A stretch of 64,000 nucleotides of DNA, taken from assembly GCA_030323885.1 (NCBI GenBank), contig JASIRB010003768.1:62001-126000 (forward strand), in the 5' to 3' direction. A model generated the notes under the pieces. It did not search any database. It saw nothing but the letters and a program-made list of their open reading frames with translations, and was not told the origin of the DNA. This DNA comes from Branchipolynoe longqiensis (taxonomy: Eukaryota > Annelida > Polychaeta > Phyllodocida > Polynoidae). Shown in pieces: positions 40,027-51,018 of the stretch (its first letter is position 1; every line of letters begins with the position of its first letter). The translations under genes were made by a program, and so were the position numbers.

Positions 40027-43000
40027 TGATAAAGGGCATTTGATAACTTCAAGACTGGTCAATGAATGAAGACCACATACAAAGGGCATTTTACTGAAAT
40101 GATCAACCAATACAATATATGTATGGCCATGCAGCTCAAACAAGTCACTGGACAGTACTTCCCATGGTTGGGAGGGAAGGTCATGTGGCTGCATAGGCTC
40201 CTTTTGGGTAATCTTTGAATTTTGTAGACATATTACACAATCAGTTACTAGTGTCTCTATGTCAGATGACATGTTTGGCCAGCATAGGCATTCCTTTGCT
40301 CGTAACTGGGACTTGGTGATACCTTGGTGACTGGCATGAATGCGTTCGAGATATTCCTTGCGGAAAGACTCTGGAATAACAAGTCTATTTCCGGCATATA
40401 CAAGCCCATCTTCAACAGACATATAGTCTCTCATAGACCAGTAGCTCCGAATAACTTTTGGAACTTGTCTAACCTGTTGTGGCCAACCTCGAATAATCTG
40501 CTCAGCCAATGCTGATATCTCAACATCTTGCTTACTACCTAAGCGCAACTTTTCAAGCTGGTTGACTGAGATCTGTACCATGTGTATCGCTTGTTCAAGT
40601 TCTACACTCGGTCCGGGAGAGGGTGCTATTCGTGACAAGTAGTCAGCATAGACCATCTCCTTTCCAGGACGGTACTTCAAGTCAATATCATACGGCTGGA
40701 TGCGCAACAGCATGCGCTGCAACCGAGGAGGAGCTTGGCTTAGCTGCTTCAGCTTAATGTTTTCTAGTGGCTTATGATCACTAAAAACAATCAGCGAGCG
40801 GCCAAAAATATACGTATGGAACTTTTCTAGTCCATATACAACAGCTAGCAACTCTCTCTCTACGTTTGCATACCTGGTCTCAGCTGGAGTAAGTGCTTTG
40901 GAAGCGAATGCAACAGGCTTCCCATTCTGAATGAGAGCAGCACCTAATCCAAGGATAGACGCATCAACCTCTAGTTCAAATGCTAGGCTAGGATCAAAAT
41001 ATCGCAACTGCATGTCTTCATGAATAGCCTGTTTTAGTGACTCAAAAGCAGCATTATGTTCTACATCCCAACTCCAATCAGCATCTGATTTCAACAATAA
41101 GCGTAATACACTGGTCTTGGTCGACAAGTGTGGTATGAAGGGCCCTAAATACTGTATGAGACCAAGAAAGCTTTGAAGCTCCTGCCTATTCTGGGGAGCA
41201 GGCCGGTTTCAAATGTCATCACATTTCTTTACATCAGGCTTCATACCATCCTTGGACCAGATCAGACCATAGAATTCAATCATCTTTTTGATTTCACACT
41301 TTTCAAAGCGAAATACTAGACCATACTCTTTGGATACCTTCATTAATCGTAGTAGAGCTTCATCATGTTTCGACTCATCTTTACCATGTACAACGATGTC
41401 ATCAGCAATGCCATCCACACCGACACCTGCTTTCTCAATGATCTCATCCATGTATTTCTGAAAGATGTCTTGAGAAACACACAAGCCAAATGGTAAACAA
41501 CGGAATCTGTATTTACCAGCAGGGTTGTTGAATGTGCATAACATGCTGCTTTCATCATCTAAAACAATGCTCCAATACCCATGCTTAGCATCAAGTTTAG
41601 AAAACACAGTTGAGCCAGAGAAGTTGTGACTGATTTCCTCTAGTGTAGGTGTCTTATGATGTGTACGCCTAATTGCTTGGTTGAGATTTTTAGGATCTAA
41701 ACACACCCTAAGCTCACCAGATGCTTTACGGGAAAATGCTAAGGAGCTCACCCAATCGCAAGCAGTTTCATCAGAGCATTTTTCTACCACACCAAGTTTC
41801 ACCATTTCCTTAATTTTGTCACAAATTTCCTGTCTCAGCTGAATGAGATATTTACGTGGAGCAGAAATAACTGGGGTAGCATCATCTTTTAACTCAATAT
41901 GGTATGGTTTGGGCATTCGACCAATGCCTTCAAAACACTCAGGATAAGCTTGTCGCAGGGCACTCCTGTCAGAAATCACCGGCTTGACCTCATGTTTGTT
42001 TGGTCTACTGCTAGGGACAGTGGTGTGGGACTGCAATTTATTTTCATGAACAACACTGATATTCTTGCTCTGTGAAACGCTTATAAGTTTAAACCTTTCA
42101 GAGGCCCCACACGACAAAATGGCTGGCCCCTTAGTGTCACACACATAGAATCTGGCAGTGATCCATTTGGAGTCTTCAAATTGGATCTGCATAACCATTG
42201 TACCTAATTGTTCAATGTCTGTGCCATTTACAGCAGTAAGTTTGACAGAGCTACGCTGTAACATGCACTGAGGATGTCTTTCATTCGGATACATCTGCCG
42301 TAGGCATCGCAATGGTAGGATGTTACCATTGGCACCTGTGTCCGCTTTGACCTTGAGAGTCACTTTACACTTTACATCAGGAGGCTTTACATTCAACTTA
42401 GCAAAGATTGACTGTCTGTCCATTGCATCAAAGTCACATACCTGGACTGTCACCTCCCCACAGTCAAGAGCGTCATCATTTGGGGGACTTCTATTACAGT
42501 CAAAGTCATGTACAGTCCTATGATTATCCCTATGTCTGCTCTTGGAACGGGATTGTCGATGCTTGGTCTTGGCACCACCAGAGTCCTTCTTCCCAGCTCT
42601 GGTGCTCTGATCGCATTTCTGACGGCACACTTTACCAAAATGGTTCATCTTTTGGCAATTATTACACTTTTTGCCATATGCTGGGCATTTCCTGGGCGGA
42701 TGCGGTGTTCCACAGAAACGACAAGTGTTGTGATATTCGAATGTGTTGATTGAGGCAGTAGTGGTACCAGCAAAACTGTTAGTATTTTGAAGTGTTGCCT
42801 GGTAACAGTCAGCACATTTAATTGCATCTTCTAGTTTCAGTGTGTTTCCCTTCTCAATCAACTTCTTCCGCGCTTCAGGCCAGAAAATACCTTTGATCAA
42901 CTGAAACATTATCTGCTCATTTTTCATCTCCTCATTTGAGAAAATGCACATATTCGCCTTAGCTTTGAGACGGCAAGTAAAATCATCAACAGCTTCACCT

Positions 43001-43299
43001 TCTTTTTGGACCAAACTAGCCAGTTCAAGTCGCATAACCCATTTGTTAAGGGTTCCCACCAAATGTTTTTCAAACTGTTCAAATACCTTGGCTGGGTCTC
43101 TCTTTGTTTCATCACTCAGACCCCATGAATTCCAGAGTTCATGACCTTTGGTACCAGCTGACAGTAAGATGTAGTGCCATTTCTTTTCATTTTCTACATC
43201 ATTGATCACAAAGTAGCTGTTAAGGAAGCTCTTCCATTCACTGAATGCATGAGTTTGAGCCCTGAGGTCCCTGTTCAGTTGTGGTAACGGAACTCCCAA
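40027..43299 (-). CDS. Gag-Pol of Gypsy-1: Gag, CCHC, protease, RT, RNase H, partial integrase
   Basis: One frame over 3.2 kb interrupted by a single TGA (41209-41211). Order: Gag with helical domain (AFSEWKSFLNSYF), zinc knuckle (CRFCGTPHPPRKCPAYGKKC) and a second Cys cluster, protease (VKADTGANGNILPL, about 42345), RT (VFSKLDAKHGYWSI; IADDIVVHG in place of the usual YxDD), RNase H (ELEVDASILGLGA) and integrase HHCC (HASHQGITKSQ ... CVIC) plus the first catalytic Asp (SSDLFELHGHTY). It ends there, losing the rest of the DDE core. The frame opens at a TTG with no clear in-frame ATG, and start usage is unresolved. Few lesions suggest a fairly young copy. Confidence 0.92.
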
Positions 43300-43844
43300 A
43301 TTAGTAGCATGTTTGGTGTCTAGGACTCAGCACACAAGGATTAACACGACTATGCACAAGGATAACAAGTTGGTGGTAGTCAGAAAATTGGCAATATTGT
43401 CAGGACACTACACTTTCACTCCAAAGAGGAAAAACAGCATGCTTTTACACTTGCAGTGGATCGAGATCTGTGGTAGGCCTTACTTACTGAACACAATTTC
43501 AAATTCTGCATGGCATTTCTTCACTTTCCATCTTCATCTGACACAGCACACATATTAATGGGCTCTGTCCTGCACAGAATGCACTTGACAGCATCCAGAT
43601 CGGACCATTTTTGACTTAGTTACAGCCAAAGTTGTCAATGCCCATTAATTCTGGCAGAGGTGAACCTTGCATCCAGAGTTCAGAGTGCACAGCAGGCAGC
43701 ATGGTTCCCTATTATCACTCACACATCTCAACAATACTCTCATTCCAGAGCTCACAGTTGTCCATTGACAGATCAACACCATACCATTGTTGTTGTTGTT
43801 GACTTCCTGTTGACAGAGCTCATTGCAAGGGCAGGTTCCACCCA
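43300..43844 (-). other. Gypsy-1 leader
   Basis: 545 bp between PBS and Gag, non-coding, as expected for the packaging and leader region. Confidence 0.7.
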
Positions 43845-43854
43845 GCTGTCACCA

Positions 43855-44012
43855 TGTTAAGTTGAGTTATGTTGGATTGTGAGGGAGTCTGTGTAGTGTT
43901 TATTCTTCAGCCATCTTGTACCTCCTGGTGCCCATGCCTCAAAGTATGGATTCATGATAGTACATAATGGAATAGGTATACAACAACCATAATAAACATA
44001 CCCGATACAACA
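43855..44012 (-). repeat. LTR shared by Gypsy-2 (3') and Gypsy-1 (5')
   Basis: 158 bp, minus strand TGTTGTATCGGGTATG ... CTTAACA, with a GAATAAAC polyadenylation-like signal. Preceded by a polypurine tract (GAAAGAGGGGAGA, 44025-44013) and followed at once by TGGTGACAGC (PBS). It therefore has both a 3'-LTR and a 5'-LTR context. Confidence 0.82.
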
Positions 44013-44025
44013 TCTCCCCTCTTTC
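44013..44025 (-). other. Polypurine tract of Gypsy-2
   Basis: GAAAGAGGGGAGA on the minus strand, touching the LTR start TGTTGTATC. This is the plus-strand primer site of LTR retroelements. Confidence 0.75.
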
Positions 44026-44436
44026 AAAGATGACTCGGATGGTCAAGATCATTAAATGAGTATCCTAAACCCCAATGATATAAGTCAATTTAATCACTCA
44101 AACCAGTTAGTTATGTTCAGAGTTCTTTTTTTTTTCTTTCTTTTTTGAGTGATTAACTATGTCTCTATATTTATCATAAGAGTAAGACTAGTAAGTAATA
44201 TGAGGTTTTAATGAAGCATAAGCCAAATGTTCAAATACTACAAGTGGAAGTCAAGCATGACTGCTGAAATTAATTAGTAGCCTAATCTTTATAACGTGAT
44301 GGTGTTTTAACTTCTCGTCCACCCCTGGTTTTAACAACTGTCTCTAGATGAGCTGGTGATCTGAAACTTTGCTCAACTGGAGGAGAAACAACTTTCTCTG
44401 GTATTTGCTCAGCCTGAGAGTTTGAAGGTAGTTCAT

Positions 44437-45656
44437 TTAGCTGGACTCTGTGGCGTACATATGTCCCTTTTGGAGTGTTAATGACATATATGTCCTCTCA
44501 TGGCGAGCATTCTCCTTGACAGTACAAGTTTCGCTCCTGTCTTTTATCCACACATCATCTCCTTGATGGAGCTTGGACAGGGGATGGTCAAAGCTGGCCC
44601 CCATTTGCTTGCGGTACTTTTCCTCTCTTTCCAGCACAATGTCAATATCAAGAGGTGCTGGTTTCAGCTTTGATGGTAGAACTGGGATCTTCGTGTTTAG
44701 CCTCCTGTTCATAAGCAACTGTGCTGGACTAAACCCATTTTGAATAGGAGCATTCCTATAGTTCAATAAAGCGATGTAGGGATCCGGTTGTTTTACCAGT
44801 TCCTTGAGAGTACGCACAGCTCTCTCTGCCTCACCATTCCCAGAGGGGTGAAGTGGAGAGCTAGTGATGTGAGTGAATTCATACATCTTGGCAAAGTTTG
44901 CAAACTATTGACTAGTGTACTGAGGTCTGTTGTCAGAGCAGACCGTTTGGGGAATGCCATGAGGAGCGAAGAATGATTTCATATGGTTAATTATTGTAGT
45001 ACTTGTTATGTCCTCTAACTTTGCATACTCAGGATACCTAGAGTAGAAGTCTACTACTACAATGTAGTGATCTTCCCAAGTTGGAAGAGGTCTGTGGCCA
45101 CTTTTGACCATGCATGTCCTGGCAGCACTGACGGAATAAGCGGCTTGTAGTGTGGTGCACTCCTCTTCCTACAGTGATGACAGCCACTTATTAGTTCCTC
45201 GATATCAGAGCTGAGTCCTGGCCGCCAAACTGAGTCACGAGCAAGTTGACAACATTTGGTAATGCCCTGATGACCTTCATGCAATTTACTGAGGATGTCA
45301 GGACGCAGATTGGAGGGTATAATTATGCGTGTGCCCATTAGTAGCATGTCCTCTACGATAGTCAAGTCTGACTTGTATGGCACATACTTCTTCACAATGC
45401 CTTTAACCGTAGAGTTGTCAGGCCATCCTTCTTGTACATACATGCAAACTTCACGACAGACATCATCCTCCCACTGATGATTTCTGATCTGATTGAGTCG
45501 TTGATCAGACGTAGGGAGTGATTGCTGGAAGAAGTTCACAAAAGCTATATCGGCATCAGACGGGTCACTTCCTGGAGCGCGCGACAGAGTGTCGGTGGTG
45601 TACAGCTCCTTCCCAGGAACGTGGATGATGTCATAGTTAAACCACATCAACCTCAT
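44437..45656 (-). pseudogene. Integrase of Gypsy-2, frameshifted
   Basis: Three frame blocks. 45656-45057 is the RNase H end and HHCC zinc domain (LHEGHQGITKC ... CHHCRKRS) reaching the first core Asp (VATDLFQLG). 45111-44905 is the mid-core (YIVVVDFYSRYPEY; second Asp in VCSDNRPQYTS). 44886-44437 holds the Glu motif (PSGNGEAERAVRTLK) and C-terminal domain. All three DDE residues are visible but separated by a frameshift and a stop, so it is inactive as is. Confidence 0.88.
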
Positions 45657-46933
45657 CCTGAACCTTTGGACCCTAACAGGGAGTCAGTCCAAATCCTGAA
45701 CTCCTAAAAGTGGAACGAGTGGCTTGTGATCCGTCTCAATGAGGAATCTAGTGCCGATCAAATAGTTGCGAAACTTCTCATAGGACCAGGTGATCGCCAG
45801 AGCCTCTTTTTCAATCTGGGCATAACGCCTTTCCGTTTCTGAGAGTGCTCTCGAGGTATATGCAACAGGATGCCACTCTGAGCCTTTCTGTTACAGGAGG
45901 ACTGACCCAAGACCAAACCATGATGCGTCTGCTGAGATTTTGGTTGGAGCTTTAGGGTCATACAGAGCAAGAACCGGAGTTTTGGTGAGTAAGTCCTTGA
46001 TTTTTGTGAATACTTCCTCTTGCGATGGTCCCCAGAGCCATTCGCTCAGAAGCTCACATAGTGGTTGGGAATAAGATTTAATGTCGGGAGTGAACTTCCC
46101 AAGTGATTCACCATCCCGAGGAACCGACGAAGTTCCGTAATATCACTGGGAGTTTCCATTTCCTTGATAGCGGACACCTTACTGGGGTCAGCTCTGATGC
46201 CATCTCTGGATACACTCTGACCAAGAAAGCTGATGGACGATTTCCTGAACACACACTTTTATTTGTTGAGAGTCACTCCAGCATTGGCGAGTCTGCTTAG
46301 AGTTGCCTTGAGTCACTGGTCATGTTCAGCCTCATCTTGACCTGCAACGACAATGTCATCCATGAGGCAGACTGTTCCTGGGAGTCCCATGATTATCTGT
46401 GAAACCTGGTGTTGATAGAACTCGGGTGCTGAGGTGATTCCAAATGGCAACCGATTGTAGGCAAAGCGCCCAAATGGAGTGATGAAAGTAGTAAGGAGTT
46501 TCGACTCCTCTGTGAGTACTACTTGATAGAAGCCACTATTAGTATCAAGCTTGGAAAATACCTTAGCATTTCCGATTTGCTCTAGAACATAGTCAACTGA
46601 TGGCATGATATACCGTGGACGCATGACAGCTTTGTTGAGTTTAGTTAAGTCCACGCAGAATCTTATATCTGTCCCCTTTGGCTTCGGGACAACTACTATC
46701 GGCACACACCACTCAGTAGGTTTAGTGACTGGCGATATGATGTCAAGATCTTGCAGTAGCTTTAGTTCCGCTTTGAGCTTGGGCAAGATAGGGTGAGGCA
46801 CTTGACGAGGAGTGTGAACCACATATGGTTCAGCATTGTCTCTGAGTTTGATGTCGTACTGATGCGCCATTTTCCCCAGCCCATTGAAAAGAGAAGGGAA
46901 CTGCTCCGAGCATACCAAACAGGTAAACTTCAC
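45657..46933 (-). pseudogene. Reverse transcriptase / RNase H of Gypsy-2, broken
   Basis: 46933-46313 holds the RT palm (KVFSKLDTNSGFYQV motif A, FGITSAPEFYQ, LMDDIVVAG motif C). 46252-46046 holds the thumb (FLGQSVSRDGI, ELRRFLGMVNHLG). 45970-45657 is degraded RNase H. At least three frame changes. Confidence 0.87.
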
Positions 46934-47430
46934 GAGACCGAGGGCTGTCGAGGCCTTGCAGCTAAGAAGATGGGAGGCTTTCTCAACAACATAAATGTCC
47001 TCGGTGTGAGTACGATCCTGATATTGTAGGTTAGCGCGGAAGTACCCTTGCGCTCTAAACTCATGCTGCTTAGCACCTCAATCTTCTCTTTCACTCTCAT
47101 GTAGAAGTTGTCCATAGATTCTCCTGTGTTCTGCCTCAAGTGGTAGAGCCGATTCAGGAGATATATCGAGTTTCTTTTAGGATTATAATCTTTCCTGAGA
47201 GCCTCCTTAGCAACAGTGTAATCCTGATCAACAATTCCAGTCAGTTCTAATTTCTTCATAACCTTTCTGGTAGGGCCTAAATAGTGGCACAGCTTGACAA
47301 ACTTCTCTTTATTGTCCGTAATTGTCATTGCTGCTAGCATAGAGTCTAGTCCCTCTATCCAGTCTTCCCACTCAGTAGCTAAGGATGGGCCTTCTTTTTT
47401 CCTCAAATGCAGGATAATTGGGTAATGCAA
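46930..47430 (-). pseudogene. Gag of Gypsy-2 fused to protease tail by deletion
   Basis: Gag helical core (TEWEDWIEGLDSMLAAM, KFVKLCHYLGPTRKV, NTGESMDNFYMRVKEKIE) then, near 47030, abrupt passage into sequence just before RT. The zinc knuckle and most of the protease are missing. The likely ATG is at about 47437 (MAIALPNYPAF), with a one-base shift in the following A-run. Confidence 0.78.
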
Positions 47431-47752
47431 TTGCCATGTTTAGTTTGATGAGTTACTTGAGTGAAGATATACACAACGCTGATTCACACTGGGCACAATG
47501 TTACCCAGACAGTGGCATTGGCACTGGCAGCAGAGACAGAGTCACTATAGTGCCAATATCACACACTGCACTGTAGCTGTTCTATGCACATAGTCAGAGT
47601 TTATAGAGCAATTGAGTGCCAAATCTAAATATCCTTCCTTCCTGAGTCTCCATGGGTTAATACAGAATTCTACAGAGTCAGTGAGTCCCATAGATATACT
47701 GTGTGTAGAGTAATCAAACCCACATGCTTTCTACATAAATGAGTGATACTTA

Positions 47753-48347
47753 AGCCGTGTTCACACGGACGATGTAAATCGATTCGTAGAAATCGACTTG
47801 TATTGTTCGGGTTACATTTCGCTTGTGAACGGACGTCTGAGGCGGATTAAGGCTGATTCGATTCCTGTGATGCGCATTCTGTAAACCACCTCTCGAGGTA
47901 GTTTACGTGAGGCGATTTCTGTGAATCGATTTATTTTGCCCGTGTGAATGCACGGAGGCGGATTAAGCACCTCACACGCATGCGCAGTCGAGACCTTAGT
48001 TTGTTGACTTTCCGGTCGATCAAAAGCGCATATTATATAATTTAGTCTATGAAGCCGCTAGCTGGGCACAGATATTTTTTTTATCATTTATTTTAATGTT
48101 TTCACTGCCCAGCAGAAGTTTTGACTATTCCAAACCAATACGGTTCAGTCCATACATATCTAGGTCGAACCCACATTCTCTAGTGCCGACATCGACAAAC
48201 CCAAACTGGCGCTGGTTAGTATCGACTTGCTCATGCGCAGATTTCGATTTCCGGCCCAAGTACTGCCCGTGTGAACGGGCCGCTAATTCGCCTCATCTGA
48301 TTCGATTTGTCTGATTCACCTCACATTTTGCCCGTGTGAACACGGCT
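47753..48347. mobile_element. Harbinger-like MITE with AGCCGTGTTCACACGG TIRs in Gypsy-2 leader
   Basis: 595 bp; tips AGCCGTGTTCACACGG and CCGTGTGAACACGGCT; 3-bp duplication TTA (47750-47752 and 48348-48350). Interior motifs GAGGCGGATTAAG and AATCGATTTATTTTGCCCGT. Non-coding. TSD type fits PIF/Harbinger, but its TIR differs from the M1-M5 family. Confidence 0.85.
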
Positions 48348-48375
48348 TTAGACTGTGAGAGCTTCATAGTTTACC

Positions 48376-48385
48376 GCTGTCACCA
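48376..48385 (-). other. Primer-binding site of Gypsy-2
   Basis: TGGTGACAGC on the minus strand, immediately after the LTR end CTTACA. Identical to the Gypsy-1 PBS. Confidence 0.75.
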
Positions 48386-48477
48386 TGTAAGATAATGAGT
48401 GTGTGTGTCTCAGGTGGTAGCCATACAGGAAGTGCTTTATTCCGAATCCGACCATAATAAACATACCCGATACAACA
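48386..48477 (-). repeat. 5' LTR of Gypsy-2 (92 bp)
   Basis: TGTTGTATCGGGTATGTTTA ... ATCTTACA with GAATAAAGC. Shares the first 27 bp and PBS with the 43855-44012 LTR, then diverges. Confidence 0.72.
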
Positions 48478-48770
48478 TTATTGAATGAATGTATGGGATG
48501 AATGTAGGAAAATGTTATTAGGGAAAGGGTTATTACAGAAATGTTGATATTTTTGTAGCTACTTTCTTGCATACTGATATGAGGGGAACTGACCTCTATA
48601 CACGATGGGCATATACATTTATTTATATACCCACAACATGAACACAGTTCTAATGTCCCCACTTAAACATGGTAGCAATTATTTGTTATTAGGGGCCTAC
48701 TCTTAAATTTTTGAGATTTTAAGCATTCATACTGTCATTGCATATAACAAATGTTATTTCGTGCTCTATG
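48478..48770. other. Gene-free DNA
   Basis: No feature identified beyond the flank of Gypsy-2. Confidence 0.4.
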
Positions 48771-48930
48771 CAGACTTGAAGTTGACAGTCACATTGTAGT
48801 TAAAGAATGGGAAAATCACCATTCAAGGTTCACTCAATCTTCGTGAAAATTGGCCAATCGATAGAAAACAGGTATGCAAAGATGAATATGGTATTAAAAA
48901 AAATGAATACCTTTGGAGAGGTTTTGGTCA
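48771..48930 (+). repeat. Repeat R3, third copy
   Basis: Matches 14666-14845 (GCAGACTTGAAGTTGACAGT, TCTTCGTGAAAATTG, GATAGAAAACAGGTATGCAA). Ends at the GA microsatellite. Confidence 0.65.
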
Positions 48931-48934
48931 ACGA

Positions 48935-48935
48935 C

Positions 48936-49004
<69 letters not shown>

Positions 49005-49012
49005 GAGAGAGA
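48935..49012. repeat. (GA)n microsatellite
   Basis: About 78 bp of GA repeat with a few A/G interruptions. Glu/Arg and Leu/Ser ORFs over it are artefacts. Confidence 0.95.
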
Positions 49013-49303
49013 GCGTCCAACAGAGCCAGCGAGAGCAGCGGTGTGAGTGGGGTACAGAACTGTCGGTTTTAAGCGGGCTCCAGCGCAGCTTCAACACGCA
49101 GCTATCGTCCAGGCACAATGGTCTAAACATCATGGCGGCTCTCGGCAGTATCCTCCGGAAAGGAGGTGTGTATTGTGTTTATTATTATCCCACTGTTAGG
49201 TACCCGCGTATCTTGACTAGAGTCGGATACGTATTGAAAATAGCTCCTGCTTTAATACTTCTGTACATGGCCAACCGACGAGAGGAACGAGAACATTTCT
49301 GAT
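49013..49303 (+). CDS. Candidate host first exon or small membrane-protein ORF
   Basis: ATG at 49131 in CATCATGG context, after CpG-containing leader sequence unlike the AT-rich surroundings. It opens MAALGSILRKGG and the frame runs 57 codons to a stop at 49301-49303, with a hydrophobic stretch (IAPALILLYMA). Alternatively GGAG/GTGTGT at about 49166 is a splice donor and only the first dozen codons are coding. I recognise no family. The 49013-49130 part would be 5' UTR. This is the only place in the window that looks like a host gene start. Confidence 0.25.
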
Positions 49304-50156
49304 GGAAATAGTGCCATATGTTGGCTGGTTGGTGACAGTCAGAGCAGCTGCCGGCAGCAGCGGGCGGCAGCCTGGCGCAGCACGGGCCGTGTGTAGCCTG
49401 GAGGACTTGTCTTCATCTGTGGTCTGTTTATTGGATTGTATTTGTATCAGTGCTCCAGAGTCACACGTAGTTTATTAACATGTGAAGGAGGCGGCTTCGT
49501 ACTGACAGTTGACTTTTTTAACACTTATAACAGACATATTGCTTCGCTCGCGTTTTCTCTGATCTCGCCCGCTCATCACGTTGCTACCTCAGAGATGAAA
49601 GACCTCCGCGGTTTCGCGGATTTCCGGGATTTCTTATATCCACCGATTAATGTTAAACAAAATTCCAAAAGATGGGGATGTATATGACAACAGTTCGGTG
49701 GTTCGAATCCCGTTCTTATATGACCTTAGATGTAGTTAGAACATAAAACCTAAGCAAGAAACTGTTAGATATGGGCGAGAATGCAATCACAACAAGGCTT
49801 AGTTCAGACCTGACTTCCGGTATTTTTCCGTGATTCTCTGACAATGTTAAACCTATGGGAGAATATCAGCATTTCCGCTTTTTTTCCCGGAGACCACTTT
49901 CATCCCTGCTACCTAGATAAAAGATTCACCCGGTACTTGTAGTACTGCAGCAGTACGGGGTGAATCTTGTACCTAGTTGCTACCATACTCCTAATAATGA
50001 AATCATGAAATGCACTATAACCATCTCCACATCGGTTAAATACGCTCATATTTGGCGCAGATAGTTCACCGTTTCATCAACTTTGAAGAGTTGTTTATGG
50101 AAACGCTAAGACTAAGTGGCAAACTTTAGCTGACTACATGGACACACACACGAGTG
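49304..50156. other. Mostly gene-free DNA with SINE and palindrome scraps
   Basis: 49340-49400 is GC-rich (GCAGCTGCCGGCAGCAGCGG). 49689-49762 is a SINE B-box/tail fragment (GGTTCGAATCCCG then ATGACCTTAGATGTAG). 49923-49966 is annotated separately. Confidence 0.45.
49923..49966. mobile_element. 44-bp palindromic element (uninterrupted form of 16961-17494)
   Basis: GATTCACCCGGTACTTGTAG ... CAGTACGGGGTGAATC, near-palindromic, with no internal insert. Preceded by ACCTAGATAAAA and followed by TTGTACCTAG. Serves as the empty counterpart of the E1-containing copy. Confidence 0.55.
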
Positions 50157-50161
50157 TATGA

Positions 50162-51013
50162 CCAGAGAGCGTGTATATAAACAGATGAGAGGGACAACTC
50201 CCGCGAAAAACGGTAACACAGGCTACAGTGGCGTTCCTGGCGGTTAGTGTTGAACAAGCCTTGAGTTTGCCGGTACGCTCAGTGCAAAACATTTGTTTTT
50301 ATTCAAAATTAATAGAAATCCAGAACCCTAACCTTATAAATTCAATATAATCTTGTTGGTACACATGTTTTCTATATGTATACTAAGCGGCTTGTTTCTA
50401 TTTGGTGTAGTTTTAGAGATATTTCACTTTTTCTGTAGGAAGATTGCACACGACCATCGGCAATGCCTCGAGTTTGCCGTACGCGTAGTGAAAAAAACGT
50501 CAGTTTTATTGCAAATTAATGAGAAATCCAGAACCCTTAACCATATCAATTTAATATAATCTTGTTGGTAAACCATGTTTTCTATGTGTATTCCACATCA
50601 GTTTGTTTCTAGGTGGTGTAGTTGTTTTCAGTGATATTTCACTTTTTTCTGTAGGAAGATTGCACACGACCATTGACAATGCCTTGAGTTTGCCATACGC
50701 GTAATGAAAAACGTCAGTTTTATTCCAAATTAATAGAAATCCAGAACCCTAACCATATCAATTTAATATAATCTTGTTGGTAAACATGTTTTCTATGTGT
50801 ATTCCAATCAGTTTGTTTCTAGGTGGTGTAGTATTTAGAGATATTTCACTTTTTCTGTATGAAGATTGCTCACGGCCATTGACAATGCCTTGAGTTTGAC
50901 AGCTGTGTCATATACTGTTCAACAACCACCACTTGGAGCGCCACAGTCTGCAGATGTTACATGCTCTAGTATGGGAGTTGTCCCTCTCATCTGTTTATAT
51001 ACACGCTCTCTGG
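50162..51013. mobile_element. 852-bp TIR element with internal triplicated repeat, TATGA duplication
   Basis: Tips CCAGAGAGCGTGTATATAAA... and its exact complement pair for 41 bp (50162-50202 with 50973-51013). TATGA flanks both ends (50157-50161, 51014-51018). Inside, 50285-50905 is three tandem units of about 205 bp (TTTTATTCAAAATTAATAGA, TTAATATAATCTTGTTGGTA, GAAGATTGCACACGACCAT). No transposase. The 5-bp TSD does not fit Harbinger (3), mariner (2) or hAT (8) well. Superfamily undetermined. Confidence 0.82.
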
Positions 51014-51018
51014 TATGA

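Larger units (their letters stand above)
40027..44012 (-). mobile_element. Gypsy-1: Ty3/gypsy retrotransposon, 3'-truncated
   Basis: Minus strand: 5' LTR 43855-44012, PBS 43845-43854 (TGGTGACAGC on the minus strand), leader, Gag-Pol ORF from about 43299. The element stops in the integrase at about 40027, where it meets Harbinger-2. No 3' LTR in the window. Confidence 0.88.
44013..48477 (-). mobile_element. Gypsy-2: Ty3/gypsy retrotransposon, decayed, carrying a MITE
   Basis: Minus strand: LTR 48386-48477, PBS 48376-48385, leader with MITE 47753-48347, Gag, deleted CCHC/protease region, RT, RNase H, integrase, PPT 44025-44013, LTR 43855-44012. The 92-bp upstream LTR and 158-bp downstream LTR match only over the first 27 bp, so they may belong to different subfamilies. 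Confidence 0.8.

Noticed and set aside
39848..40039. 63-aa minus ORF as the true transposase N-terminus
   Set aside because: It is in a different frame from the DDE domain. The frame with the Arg-rich run and WIGRR motif, start at 40004, matches Harbinger-1.
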